DNA of 5,881 nt from contig JAJFIM010000127.1 of assembly GCA_021774995.1 (NCBI GenBank), positions 1-5,881 on the forward strand, written 5' to 3'. Below, piece by piece: positions 5,205 through 5,881 of this stretch. The DNA is from Alphaproteobacteria bacterium (GTDB taxonomy: Bacteria > Pseudomonadota > Alphaproteobacteria > SMXP01). Positions within the stretch are counted from its first letter, which is position 1, and the number at the start of each line of letters is the position of its first letter. The position numbers and the translations under genes were made by a program. The notes beneath the pieces were generated by a model. It ran no database searches and was not told where the DNA came from. It was given only the letters and a program-made list of their open reading frames with translations.

Positions 5205-5231
5205 TTCGGCGCCGGGCGCCGAAGTTCCTCT
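5205..5231 (-). promoter_or_regulatory. Ribosome binding site separated from start codon by a strong hairpin
   Basis: TTCGGCGCC (5205-5213) and GGCGCCGAA (5215-5223) form a near-continuous palindrome centred on one base; as RNA it would fold into 7-8 bp with a 3-5 nt loop. On the minus strand it lies between AGAGGA (5231-5226) and the start codons TTG 5204/ATG 5201. Linear spacing of about 24 nt is too long, but folding would leave about 5 nt to the ATG. A transcription operator is an alternative reading. Confidence 0.45.
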
Positions 5232-5251
5232 TAAGTCTGGTTGAGTTTAGT

Positions 5252-5263
5252 ACAAGGCCTTGT
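5252..5263. repeat. Perfect 12-bp palindrome ACAAGGCCTTGT
   Basis: A self-complementary 12-mer between the Rieske oxygenase stop codon and the small CxxC protein gene. It could be an operator for the two downstream minus-strand genes or part of an intergenic hairpin. No T-run follows it on the minus strand, so it is not a convincing terminator for the oxygenase gene. Confidence 0.4.
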
Positions 5264-5291
5264 GCTTAGCTGGTTGTTTTTTACGGCAGTT

Positions 5292-5881
5292 TTAAACAGA
5301 AATCATGGTCTTAGGTGATTGAGCGAGTTGTTCAAACCGGCTTTTTTCTTGCTGATGTTCGGTGCGCTTCTTCCTATAAGCTATTTGCGCTGCATCACTG
5401 GAGACGAGTTTCTCGCTAATGGCGTCATCAACATTCGCTGGCTGTTGTGATGCTAATACAGGCATATCTTCAATGAAGACTAGGAAATTACTCAGGCGTC
5501 CCAAGATGTTTACGAACGGGCGAAAAATAGGCGCCTGCCAGTTGGTGTGATGCCATCGCAGATAAACCTCCGTACAGGTATCGTCTATAGGCGCAAAGGC
5601 AGCCGTCATGCAGAAGGTAGGTTTAGTGGGCTCCATCCAGAGATTGGGGAAAGTGAAATCAACATGGTGGCGAACTTTTTCACCAATCATCAAGGATGAC
5701 CTGAACCCATCGTCAATATCGGTCACCCGAACTCGCGTCACTGGATCTCGAACGAACAGCCCGAGTGTTTTTGTGTGGACAAAGGGCACATGGCTATGGT
5801 CAATCACGCCCTCGATGCAGCGCGTATAATGGGCTGGCCAGATCTGGGTGAATTCACCAAATATGGACCCTTCGGGCACCG
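5292..5881 (-). CDS. Rieske-type aromatic ring-hydroxylating oxygenase alpha subunit, C-terminal part
   Basis: The gene enters from the right edge; about 196 C-terminal residues are present and the N-terminal Rieske [2Fe-2S] domain is outside the window. The GTG at 5879 is an internal codon, not a supported start. The catalytic domain is clear: CIEGVIDHSHVPFVH, counted from that Val, gives Asp27 (the acidic bridge), His30 and His35 as iron ligands in D-x2-H-x4-H. FIEDMPVLASQQP carries Asp138, the expected third ligand, followed by the family's SQxP block. These enzymes insert oxygen into aromatic or other hydrophobic substrates using electrons from a separate reductase; the substrate cannot be read from this part. 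The sequence is closest in style to the vanillate demethylase/pheophorbide oxygenase group. The last 40 residues are charged and helical. All visible iron ligands are intact, so it is presumably functional. Confidence 0.85.
   Translation of the reverse strand, partial: VPEGSIFGEFTQIWPAHYTRCIEGVIDHSHVPFVHTKTLGLFVRDPVTRVRVTDIDDGFRSSLMIGEKVRHHVDFTFPNLWMEPTKPTFCMTAAFAPIDDTCTEVYLRWHHTNWQAPIFRPFVNILGRLSNFLVFIEDMPVLASQQPANVDDAISEKLVSSDAAQIAYRKKRTEHQQEKSRFEQLAQSPKTMISV

Overview
The window looks like chromosomal DNA of a moderately GC-rich Gram-negative bacterium, most likely an alphaproteobacterium. This rests on the protein families present (DUF2282/bufferin, DUF899, DUF1330, a receiver protein with a GPxRR-like tail) and on a hairpin repeat at 4505-4533 that resembles repeats scattered through alphaproteobacterial genomes. 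The species cannot be named from the sequence. I see no rRNA, tRNA, CRISPR array, transposase or phage gene. Coding density is high and no gap exceeds 300 bases.

Layout. 1-206 (-): start of an exported or membrane-anchored HNH nuclease-like protein (DUF1524/GmrSD C-terminal type), cut by the window edge. 335-1345 (+): PLP-dependent low-specificity threonine aldolase, divergent from it. 1357-1398: hairpin terminator between convergent genes, with its U-tract on the minus strand. 1461-1754 (-): small secreted four-cysteine DUF2282 protein, a bufferin-type (BufA1) copper-binding peptide precursor, without its usual maturation genes nearby. 1880-2695 (-): a response-regulator-like protein whose receiver domain has lost its acidic pocket, phospho-acceptor Asp and Lys. 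2774-3424 (-): atypical SDR with an NAD(P)-binding fold. These three minus-strand genes could be read together from the SDR promoter, although bufA1 has its own leader and ribosome binding site.

3425-3517 is a compact divergent control region. Three interleaved inverted repeats cover two back-to-back -35 boxes and reach the start codon of an ArsR-type repressor (3518-3880, +). The repressor is followed 28 nt later by a DUF899 thioredoxin-fold protein with a CxxC site (3909-4475). SDR, ArsR and DUF899 therefore look like one autoregulated unit, probably responding to a redox or electrophile signal rather than a metal, since the repressor lacks a cysteine metal site.

The right third is all minus strand: a truncated Rieske-type oxygenase alpha subunit (5292-5881), an unrecognised small protein with a CxxC-H-C cluster (4884-5201) and a DUF1330 protein (4559-4855), closely spaced and possibly one transcript. 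A strong hairpin at 5205-5223 sits between the ribosome binding site and start codon of the small protein. The best candidates for something new are the orphan bufferin precursor beside a pseudo-receiver, the arsR control region, and the unrecognised cysteine protein with its hairpin leader.
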